A DNA stretch of 7,440 bases. It comes from an uncultured Eggerthella sp. (GTDB lineage Bacteria; Actinomycetota; Coriobacteriia; Coriobacteriales; Eggerthellaceae). The stretch is from contig UQVJ01000083.1 of assembly GCA_900544455.1 (NCBI GenBank), positions 1 to 7,440 on the forward strand. Direction: 5' to 3'. The notes beneath the pieces are model-generated. The model did no database searches. It had not been told where the DNA came from and worked only from the letters and a program-made list of their open reading frames with translations. Both the position numbers and the translations under genes were made by a program. Positions 1 to 5,300 of this stretch are shown here, one piece after another; the first letter of the stretch is position 1, and each line of letters begins with the position of its first letter.

Positions 1-493
1 ACGAAAGCGCATCCGAACCGATAAGCTCGCCTTCACGATCGAAGTCGGTTGCAATGATGATGGAATCGGCCTTCTTCGCCAAGTTCTTCAGCGAACGGAT
101 AATGTCTTTTTCCTTGGGGCGCTTTTCGATGGGCGAATACACCAAATAAGGCAGCGCATCCATCTTCCACGCCTTCAGCTCCACACCATCTTCGGTGAAG
201 GGCTTCTTCTTTTTGAAAGGCGGCCTGGGCAGCGCTTTGGGAATATCAGCTTCCATAACTTCGCCATCGGCGGAAACGCCGCGCCATCCACCGCGCTTCT
301 TATACACCAGCGCCGTGGCAAAATCAGGTTCCAAGATATGGCCACGAAGGCCAATGGTTACCCAATCTTCGCCATCGACGGTAAAACGATATACGGAAGT
401 GGAATATACCTTGTCGGCTTTGGGCTTTGTTGCGCCCAGCAAATCTGCGATCTTCTGAGCCGCGTCGTTCTTCTCGGTAACAACCAGTTTCAC
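1..493 (-). CDS. topA: Type IA DNA topoisomerase (TopA), N-terminal TOPRIM part, truncated by window start
   Basis: This is the first 164 codons of a type IA topoisomerase, which relaxes negative supercoils by cutting one strand through a 5'-phosphotyrosine. Only the TOPRIM domain is visible; the catalytic tyrosine lies outside the window. The protein opens MKLVVTEKNDAAQKIADLLG, where E7 is the expected catalytic TOPRIM glutamate. Residues 149-158 read TDFDREGELI, giving the metal-binding D150, D152 and E154. The start is GTG at 493, preceded by AGGAGG (500-505) at a 6-base spacing. Segments such as SPIEKRP (120-126) and DFDREGELIG resemble archaeal, especially haloarchaeal, TopA as I remember it. 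Ordinary bacterial TopA has DPDREGEAI at this place. A TopB (topoisomerase III) assignment is possible but fits less well. The gene lies 278 bases downstream of the DUF1385 gene and probably has its own promoter or leader. Confidence 0.9.
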   Translation of the reverse strand, partial: MKLVVTEKNDAAQKIADLLGATKPKADKVYSTSVYRFTVDGEDWVTIGLRGHILEPDFATALVYKKRGGWRGVSADGEVMEADIPKALPRPPFKKKKPFTEDGVELKAWKMDALPYLVYSPIEKRPKEKDIIRSLKNLAKKADSIIIATDFDREGELIGSDALS

Positions 494-771
494 GCGGTTC
501 CTCCTTTTCTGCCGAGCCTTAAGCCCAGCCACCATTCACACGGTTTAACCCCGATTTTCTTATTAACGTGTGCGGGGATTTGCTCCTTTTGTTCGGCAAT
601 GCCTTCCGGGCACAGCCTTAACTATGCGGCAGAATAGCACCGCGCTTGCCACGCCTGGAGCCCCTCTGCGCGTAGCAAGAATCAGCATACCCGAATTGCG
701 GAGCTCGGAGCGAAAAACATAATAACGGATCCGCATTGCCCCATCGAAAGAGCCGTTAACAGAGCGAAAGG
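494..771. other. Intergenic spacer between the DUF1385 gene and topA
   Basis: These 278 bases hold no convincing gene. The small plus-strand ORFs that reach into it are antisense to topA and resemble nothing. The minus strand has no clear U-tract terminator after the DUF1385 gene. Its weak -10-like matches (for example TATTCT within TGCTATTCT, around 635) lack a good -35. The part nearest topA holds interleaved inverted repeats, described separately. Confidence 0.5.
537..577 (-). promoter_or_regulatory. Interleaved inverted repeats (pseudoknot-like) upstream of topA
   Basis: Read on the minus strand, the order is CCCCG (577-573), CACACG (572-567), CGGGG (553-549), CGTGTG (542-537). CCCCG can pair with CGGGG and CACACG with CGTGTG. 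The order 1-2-1'-2' therefore allows either an H-type pseudoknot or two mutually exclusive hairpins. The second stem can be lengthened by a TTAA/TTAA pairing. The structure ends 43 bases before the GTG start of topA, a plausible place for a leader element. A regulatory role is inference. Confidence 0.3.
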
Positions 772-2100
772 CTAGCTTATCACGCTTTCCGACTCCGCCT
801 TTTCACGCTCCAGTACCAATCGCATAGCCTCAATGGCGCATTCCAGCATGGAATCGTCGGGTTCGTTGGTGGTTAAGCGCTGCATCTGCATACCTGGCCA
901 CAAGACGATGCGCACCAAAGGGTTTTCGGGATGGCTGCCCGCCCACTTCACGGTAATTTCGTATGAAATACCTGCGATAAGAGGCATAAGAGCAATACGC
1001 ACCACTATAAGCAGGGCAAATGCGGCAGGGCCGCTGATTCCCCATCCTTCAATGAGCAAATTCAGCGGAATGATGGTGTATACCAAAATGGCAATGATCA
1101 TAACCATGATCAAGAATGCCGTGCCACACCGCACATGCAGGCGCGGAAAGCTCCGCGCGTTTTCCGGCGTAAGCTCGAGCCCATGCTCATAACAGTGGAT
1201 GGTCTTGTGTTCAGCGCCATGATAGGAAAACATACGCTTGATGTCCTTCATGCGACCGATCAGCCATACATAAAAGACGAATATCACCACGCGCATCACG
1301 CCATCGATGATGTTCCAGGCGAAGGGGTTGGTTTCATATTCACCAACCAACACGTTGGATGCCAAAGCCGGCAGGAAGATAAACAGGCCCACGCCTAGAA
1401 CCAAGCCCATAACCAGGGAAATTGCCATTTCCGCTTTCCCGAAAAACGGATCTTCTTCCTCTTTGGCAGCATGTGCGGGAGCATCTTTACCCTCGGAAGC
1501 GTAAGACGGCCCCCCTTGGCTGCCATCCGAGTTTCGCCCAGTGGGGTCGGGCTCAGTTACCACTTCAAGGGTTCGCTGGGCGCCAAGGGCATCAATCATG
1601 GTGTCGGGACGTCCGAAATCGTGCTTCCAGGAAAACGGGGGTTCTTGCTCCGACCTATTTCCCCTGTCATGACAGCCGTCTGGCTCTTGAGGGCCCGCAT
1701 TGCCGATAGAGCTCTGGTCCTCGAAACCGCATACTCGGTTGTCGAATTCGCCATCGATGCACAAGCCGCCCGCCGCCACTTCTTCGGCAACCGTTTCTGC
1801 CTGTTCGCCTTCGTCGTCGAACGCGTGGTTGGCGGCAATCTCGAGCGCCTTGTATCCCAGCACCAAAGAATCAACCAAAGCCACGCATCCACGCACCAGC
1901 GGCCAAGAAAGCCATTTAGCACGCTTTCCCTTCTTCGAGAGAGGATGCTCCTCGGAGTGCATATGGCCATCGGGCTCTCGCACGGCAACAGCCCAGTTTA
2001 GCTTGCCACGCATCATCACGCCTTCGATAAGTGCCTGCCCGCCAATATGGGTACGGCGCTGGCCATCTTCGGTAAATGCTCGTTTCAGATCGCTTCCCAT
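772..2100 (-). CDS. DUF1385 (YqhQ-type) integral membrane protein with a large linker insertion
   Basis: This 442-residue membrane protein belongs to the DUF1385 family (B. subtilis YqhQ). The family is widespread and often annotated as a putative metal-dependent enzyme, but I know of no established reaction. Family hallmarks are present: GGQALIEGVMMRG near the N-terminus (20-32), YHGAEHK (293-299), LHVRCGT (321-327), and WPGMQMQRLTT (401-411). Four membrane segments are likely, at about 225-249, 264-284, 328-351 and 357-379. The conserved His/Glu motif sits in the loop between the second and third. Residues about 95-218 form a polar, apparently disordered stretch. It makes the protein some 120 residues longer than the roughly 300-320 I expect for the family. 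The ATG at 2100 lies 9 bases after the thyX stop. AGGGAG (2113-2118) inside the end of thyX is the likely ribosome-binding site, with a rather long 12-base spacing. This suggests co-transcription and perhaps translational coupling with thyX. Confidence 0.9.
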   Translation of the reverse strand: MGSDLKRAFTEDGQRRTHIGGQALIEGVMMRGKLNWAVAVREPDGHMHSEEHPLSKKGKRAKWLSWPLVRGCVALVDSLVLGYKALEIAANHAFDDEGEQAETVAEEVAAGGLCIDGEFDNRVCGFEDQSSIGNAGPQEPDGCHDRGNRSEQEPPFSWKHDFGRPDTMIDALGAQRTLEVVTEPDPTGRNSDGSQGGPSYASEGKDAPAHAAKEEEDPFFGKAEMAISLVMGLVLGVGLFIFLPALASNVLVGEYETNPFAWNIIDGVMRVVIFVFYVWLIGRMKDIKRMFSYHGAEHKTIHCYEHGLELTPENARSFPRLHVRCGTAFLIMVMIIAILVYTIIPLNLLIEGWGISGPAAFALLIVVRIALMPLIAGISYEITVKWAGSHPENPLVRIVLWPGMQMQRLTTNEPDDSMLECAIEAMRLVLEREKAESESVIS

Positions 2101-2109
2101 GAAGAAAGG

Positions 2110-2790
2110 CTACTCCCTTACTACTTTTGGATAGGGGTTTCCGCAGGTCATCTTACCTTCAGGGCAAGCCCCGCGAACGCAAGGGGCGCCGGCGTCCATA
2201 AAGATGTAGGGTGCCGTAGGACGAACAAGCTCAAGCATGCGGTTGGCAAGTTCGCGGATTTCCCATTGAGCACGATTGCAGCAGCGCAAGCTCAGGAAAT
2301 GAAGCAGCTCGCGGATATTCATGGTAATGACGATCTTCGTTTCTGCAGCATTGGGAAGAAGGTATCGGGCATCTTCGGCAGGAACGCCCGCATCAAGCAG
2401 CTTATGATACGCATCCACGACAGCATCGATTGCCTCATCGAAGATGCGAGAAGTATCTTCTTGAGCGGCAACCGTAGGCGGCTTCACCACTTCAACATCC
2501 CCTGCGAACTTAACATAACGTTGAGACTGCTGGTTGAAGCTGGCCAAACGATGGCGAACCAGCTGATGAGTGAGCGCACGAGATACGCCGTCTACCGCGA
2601 ACGTGTAGCTCACGTGCTCCAGCGTGGAAAAATGACCCGATTTCATAATGGTGGAAAGCACACTCTGCACACGCTCGGGCGGCATGGTTTCCATGAGCTC
2701 GGTTGCACCAACGGGGGCATAGCAAAGACGTGCCGCCGTTGCCACTGCGCGTTCAGGGTGTTCGGGATATTGCAAAAGCTCTACGTTCAT
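2110..2790 (-). CDS. thyX: Flavin-dependent thymidylate synthase ThyX
   Basis: ThyX makes dTMP from dUMP in the cytoplasm, using methylene-tetrahydrofolate as carbon donor and NAD(P)H through FAD as reductant. It replaces ThyA. The 226-residue protein carries the diagnostic RHRxxSxxxxSxR motif as RHRLASFNQQSQR (79-91). It also has the conserved ARYLLPNAAETKI (141-153) and RAQWEIRE (173-180), where R173 is the expected dUMP-contacting arginine. The tail after residue 200 is cysteine-rich (C204, C209, C216, in GAPCVRGACPEGKMTCG). The ATG at 2790 is chosen because AAAGGA (2799-2804) lies 8 bases upstream and residue 1 begins the conserved fold. The frame stays open to 2994, but that extension would cross the rho-independent terminator at 2904-2946. 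Thymidylate synthesis by ThyX suits an organism with low tetrahydrofolate turnover. thyX is the first gene of a two-gene operon with the DUF1385 gene. Confidence 0.96.
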   Translation of the reverse strand: MNVELLQYPEHPERAVATAARLCYAPVGATELMETMPPERVQSVLSTIMKSGHFSTLEHVSYTFAVDGVSRALTHQLVRHRLASFNQQSQRYVKFAGDVEVVKPPTVAAQEDTSRIFDEAIDAVVDAYHKLLDAGVPAEDARYLLPNAAETKIVITMNIRELLHFLSLRCCNRAQWEIRELANRMLELVRPTAPYIFMDAGAPCVRGACPEGKMTCGNPYPKVVRE

Positions 2791-2817
2791 AGGGCTCGTC
2801 CTTTCTCTTCTTGCGCC

Positions 2818-2823
2818 ATCATA
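2818..2823 (-). promoter_or_regulatory. Candidate -10 element for thyX
   Basis: TATGAT on the minus strand lies about 28 bases upstream of the thyX ATG. It would give a leader of about 20 bases. A promoter is required somewhere between the terminator at 2904 and the ribosome-binding site at 2804. No good -35 hexamer lies 16-18 bases upstream, so the assignment is weak. Confidence 0.3.
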
Positions 2824-2903
2824 GCGAACCACCTCCAGCCAACCGCCCCCAAACAGAGCGGTTCGCGGAAAGAACACGCTAAAAGGCGGCAGAAGGATGC
2901 GCC

Positions 2904-2946
2904 AAAAAAAAATGCGCCTCGGAAGAATGCTCTTCCGAGGCGCATT
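2904..2946 (-). terminator. Rho-independent terminator of the flavin reductase-rubredoxin gene
   Basis: Bases 2911-2926 and 2931-2946 are perfect inverted complements: a 16-bp stem with a 4-base loop. On the minus strand the stem is followed by a run of nine T (2912-2904, the first two inside the stem). It lies 63 bases after the stop of the hrb-type gene and isolates it from thyX. Confidence 0.95.
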
Positions 2947-3009
2947 GCGGTAGCAGCACCCGCCCTTTTGGAAGGCACCGCAGCCGCTTTTCACTTGCCA
3001 GAATTAGAC

Positions 3010-3675
3010 CTACAGTTCTATACGCTCAAACAGGTCTCTGCCCACTCCGCATATCGGGCAGGTAAAATCTTCCGGAAGTTCGTCAACGTATTCGATGTGG
3101 CCGCAAACCGTGCAACGCCAAGCGAAGGTACGACCCGCCGCGGGATCCGATTCCTCTTTCTTTGCGGGAGCATCCTCGTTGAAACTCGGTGCCTTCGGTG
3201 GAGTCTTGCCGCCTTTCACCTGATGATAGTAGGCGTACGTCATGGGCTCCTCACTTCCAAGAGATGCGGCATCTGCCACTTTTCCGATAAAGAGCACATG
3301 GGTTCCCAGGTCAATCTCCTGTTCAACCGTTACCGAAAAGTGAGCACAAACCTGCTCCACTACATAAGGGATACCCTGAGCGGACGTTTCGGTGGCAAAG
3401 CCCGAGAACTTATCGGTATCGGCGCTTGAATGAAACCCGAAAGCGCTGATAAGCTCCATCGAAGCGGACTGACCGAGCGCCACCACCTCGAGCGCACCAG
3501 TTTCGCGCACGCCCTGCGTGGTGAAATTGTCTTTGTTCAGCGCAACGCTCACCTGAGCCGGGCTACTCGTAACCTGCGTGAACGTGTTTGCCACGCAGCC
3601 AACTGGTTTTCCATCCCTCAAGGAGCTAACCAGGTACATGCCGTAGGTTAGCGACCGAAATGCAGTTTTATCCAT
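3010..3675 (-). CDS. High-molecular-weight rubredoxin: flavin reductase domain fused to rubredoxin (Hrb type)
   Basis: This 221-residue two-domain electron carrier has an FMN-binding flavin reductase-like domain (about 1-152), a charged Lys/Pro/Glu linker (about 153-181) and a C-terminal rubredoxin. The rubredoxin holds one iron through C188, C191, C206 and C209 (CTVCG and CPICG). The reductase domain shows the family motif LGTHVLFIGKV (123-133). In Moorella thermoacetica such Hrb proteins pass electrons from NAD(P)H to the flavodiiron protein FprA, which reduces O2 or NO. A similar stress-protective role is inferred here, although no flavodiiron gene is visible. ATG 3675 is preferred over an in-frame TTG at 3684, because GGGGAGG (3686-3692) lies 10 bases before the ATG but only 1 base before the TTG. 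The gene appears monocistronic, with a promoter at 3711-3739 and a strong terminator at 2904-2946. Confidence 0.93.
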   Translation of the reverse strand: MDKTAFRSLTYGMYLVSSLRDGKPVGCVANTFTQVTSSPAQVSVALNKDNFTTQGVRETGALEVVALGQSASMELISAFGFHSSADTDKFSGFATETSAQGIPYVVEQVCAHFSVTVEQEIDLGTHVLFIGKVADAASLGSEEPMTYAYYHQVKGGKTPPKAPSFNEDAPAKKEESDPAAGRTFAWRCTVCGHIEYVDELPEDFTCPICGVGRDLFERIEL

Positions 3676-3710
3676 AGCTCCCAAACCTCCCCTTGCTAAG
3701 TTGTGATCAT

Positions 3711-3739
3711 AGAATACAAATTATTATGAGCAGCGACAA
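3711..3739 (-). promoter_or_regulatory. Sigma-70-type promoter for the Hrb-type gene
   Basis: On the minus strand TTGTCG (3739-3734) and TATTCT (3716-3711) are separated by 17 bases, each matching consensus at 4 of 6. A second -10-like TATGAT overlaps just downstream. The spacing to the ATG at 3675 leaves a short leader of about 28 bases holding the GGGGAGG ribosome-binding site. Confidence 0.5.
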
Positions 3740-3751
3740 GAAAACACCTGG

Positions 3752-4351
3752 TTAACGTGTTGATTTTTTGCCGCTTTTCTTGTTTTCCAAGTATTTTAGA
3801 CCCTTGTGAGCCAACTGTCCGCCTGCAGCTACCGCCGCTCCGGCAACGCCTTTCGCAACGGGCTTCGCCACCTGAACCGCCGCACCGGCAACGCCTTTGA
3901 CGACGGGCTTCGCCGCCCGAGCTGCCGCCCCGGCAACAAGTGGTGCTTCGCAAACAACCTTCTTCGCAACTTTTGGTGCTTCTTCAGCTGCCTTGTGGGC
4001 CGTTTTCTCAGCAGAAGCTTTAACCGCAACGGCAGCTTTTTCAGCGGCATCGTCAAGCTTTTCCTCGAAAGGCGTTGCCGCACGACCCGAATAATTACGC
4101 TGACCCTTGCTTATCAAGGCTGCACCACCCGCAATTGCCGCAGCGCCGGGACCAGGCAGAACAAGCATGGGAACGCCTGCAGCAGTCAAGGCAGCACCCG
4201 CCGCTACTTGCGCTGCGCCCTTTATCTTGCGCTTTGGGTTCCCTTCGTCAACGGGCAACACTTCGGGAACCACGAATTCGGGTTCATCCGAGGACCCGCC
4301 GTTAGAAGGATCGTGATTATCCACTGCAGTCGTTCTATCGCTATCGTTCAT
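3752..4351 (-). CDS. Alanine-rich protein with an LPGPG hydrophobic segment and 15-residue repeats, function unknown
   Basis: I do not recognise a functional family for this 199-residue protein. An acidic, polar N-terminus (1-38) is followed by a short basic patch (KRKIK, 40-44) and a hydrophobic, small-residue segment (45-81) containing LPGPG at 65-69. This recalls the hairpin of proteins annotated 'putative transmembrane protein (PGPGW)', though the Trp is replaced by Ala. Residues 95-135 are Ala/Lys/Glu-rich and should be helical. Residues 147-161 and 162-176 are a tandem repeat: AKPVVKGVAGAAVQV, then AKPVAKGVAGAAVAA. The tail is strongly basic. ATG 4351 is chosen because AAAAGGA lies 6 bases upstream; the open frame to 4456 lacks an equivalent site. 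A membrane-attached or cell-envelope protein, or a basic H1-like DNA-binding tail, are both conceivable. The gene stands alone between the gene-less region and the Hrb-type gene. Confidence 0.75.
   Translation of the reverse strand: MNDSDRTTAVDNHDPSNGGSSDEPEFVVPEVLPVDEGNPKRKIKGAAQVAAGAALTAAGVPMLVLPGPGAAAIAGGAALISKGQRNYSGRAATPFEEKLDDAAEKAAVAVKASAEKTAHKAAEEAPKVAKKVVCEAPLVAGAAARAAKPVVKGVAGAAVQVAKPVAKGVAGAAVAAGGQLAHKGLKYLENKKSGKKSTR
3824..3913 (-). repeat. Imperfect 45-bp tandem repeat inside the alanine-rich gene
   Basis: Two adjacent 45-bp units encode the 15-residue repeats at residues 147-161 and 162-176. The protein units differ at three positions. Being in frame, they look like an internal duplication of a helical unit. 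Confidence 0.75.
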
Positions 4352-4425
4352 TGCAATTCCTTTTCCCACCTGCGCACAAGTGCAGTAAAACAAACAAAAG
4401 CCTGGCGCCAGCAAAAGGCACAATA

Positions 4426-4598
4426 CGCCCGTTGCGAACCAAACGTAGCCGTACACCCGTCATAAGCCAAGCGGAGCAGCACTCCCGTCGCAAGTCGGGC
4501 AGAGCCGCACGCCCGTCGCGCGCAAGGGCAAGCAAGTCCGCAATGCTCCATGGGTTGCAAAGGGCGAGCACGCCCGTCGCACGCAAGGGCAAGCAGCA
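4426..4598. repeat. Degenerate 28-bp tandem repeat array (about six units)
   Basis: Units start at 4426, 4454, 4482, 4510 and 4571, with a diverged 33-base unit at 4538-4570. Most begin with CGCCCGTCGC or a close variant. Several continue with GCAAGGGCAAGCA. The units at 4510 and 4571 agree at about 24 of 28 positions, and the array decays toward the alanine-rich gene. Because 28 is not a multiple of 3, the repeats shift frame and do not encode a repeat protein. In the best units GCCC and GGGC can pair into small hairpins. Confidence 0.75.
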
Positions 4599-4642
4599 GT
4601 TCCCGCGCGCATCACTTGCGCTTTCCACGGAGATGAGACATG

Positions 4643-4660
4643 TGCACTATACACAGTGCA
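4643..4660. promoter_or_regulatory. Operator-like dyad TGCACT-N6-AGTGCA
   Basis: A perfect 6+6 inverted repeat with the spacer ATACAC. On the minus strand it contains TATAGT, a good -10 match, so the dyad would overlap a promoter core. No matching -35 is evident. The nearest downstream gene on that strand is the alanine-rich one, about 290 bases away across the tandem array. Regulatory function is speculative. Confidence 0.3.
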
Positions 4661-4785
4661 ACCGAGGGCCCGTGCACGCCGCGCTTTCCCGCAACGATTC
4701 CAGCTTACGGGCATACACCATCACAACCGTCGAGAAAGCAAAGATGATGCCAAGCCGTTGCACAATAGGGAAAGATGGCCCTTGA

Positions 4786-4984
4786 GGGGGCAAAAACAAA
4801 AATCCTCGCATCTTTGCAACTTTTTTTCGATTAGGGACTCCCTTCCGCCCCTGTAAAGCGAAAATAGGCAGCTTTATGGCCAATTATCCGCGTTTTCACA
4901 CCCCGACTCGCGATTTGAAACCACGCAACAATCCCTAATCGCAAAAAAGTTGCAATTTGAACCGATTTTTTGTTTTGAGCCCCT
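4786..4984. repeat. Long inverted repeat with about 50-base imperfect arms (MITE-like or giant hairpin)
   Basis: The cores, 4814-4837 and 4932-4955, are 24-base inverted complements with one mismatch: TTGCAACTTTTTTTCGATT on the left, TTGCAACTTTTTTGCGATT on the reverse complement of the right. Similarity extends outward through A-rich CAAAACAAAAAATC-like stretches to GGGGC on both sides. The arms thus run to about 4786 and 4984 and enclose about 93 bases with no gene. No clear target-site duplication is visible. Confidence 0.7.
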
Positions 4985-5249
4985 GGGACGGCTTCCGGAC
5001 GACGTCATGGGCAGGGTGCCTTTTAGGCGGCGCCATGGGAGGCGATCCAGCCGCAGCGTCACGAGGCAGCCTGGATGCAGCATCGTGGGGGAAGGAAACG
5101 GTGCGCGCAGTACGCCGTCGCAGACAGTTCAGCCGCAATGTCCACAACGATCCAGGCACGGTGCCACGGAGCGACGACGTTGGACGGCATCCTGGAAGAT
5201 GCCGCAAAGGAGCGGACAGCACTAACCTGCAAATTAACGGCCTAAAACG

Positions 5250-5279
5250 AAAAAGGCGCCCGCACAATGCGGACGCCTT
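5250..5279 (-). terminator. Rho-independent terminator of rpmE
   Basis: Bases 5253-5264 and 5268-5279 form a 12-bp stem with one G-U pair and a 3-base loop. On the minus strand it is followed by a T run (5254-5250, partly inside the stem) and then CGTTTT. It lies about 20 bases after the rpmE stop. Confidence 0.93.
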
Positions 5280-5300
5280 CGTCTGAACACAAACTAAATG

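Larger units (their letters stand above)
4352..5249. other. Gene-poor region of about 900 bases rich in repeats
   Basis: No ORF here shows a credible ribosome-binding site together with a recognisable or well-composed protein. The short frames of 60-110 residues overlap one another on both strands and run through the repeats. From low to high coordinates it holds a CTGGCGCCAG palindrome (4402-4411), a degenerate 28-bp tandem array (4426-4598), a TGCACT-N6-AGTGCA dyad (4643-4660), a long inverted repeat (about 4786-4984) and a GC-rich stretch (about 4985-5220) in which I recognise nothing. The promoter of the alanine-rich gene must lie in the low-coordinate part, but I see no convincing one. 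Confidence 0.6.

Noticed and set aside
1471..2001. Plus-strand frame of 176 codons inside the DUF1385 gene
   Set aside because: It is antisense to a gene with clear family motifs, has no ribosome-binding site of note and no recognisable product.
2791..2994. N-terminal extension of thyX to an earlier in-frame start
   Set aside because: The extension would translate through a rho-independent terminator and adds a basic sequence foreign to ThyX. The ATG at 2790 has a good ribosome-binding site.
2047..3429. Plus-strand open frame of 460 codons antisense to thyX and the Hrb-type gene
   Set aside because: It overlaps two certain genes and a perfect terminator. Its product has no recognisable domain, and the open frame follows from the codon bias of the real genes.
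3743..3761. Hairpin AACAC/GTGTT at the end of the alanine-rich gene as a terminator
   Set aside because: The stem is only 5 bp, A/T-rich and overlaps the stop codon; the following T-run is broken and coincides with the next promoter.
4426..4598. CRISPR array
   Set aside because: Units are contiguous, with no unique spacers between conserved repeats, and no cas genes are near.
4341..4714. Several overlapping minus-strand frames with Cys/Arg/Leu-rich repeats
   Set aside because: The repetitiveness comes from the 28-bp DNA array, which shifts frame at each unit, so no single frame is favoured.
4647..4883. Minus-strand frame of 78 codons in the gene-poor region
   Set aside because: It runs through one arm of the inverted repeat and lacks a clear ribosome-binding site and a recognisable product.
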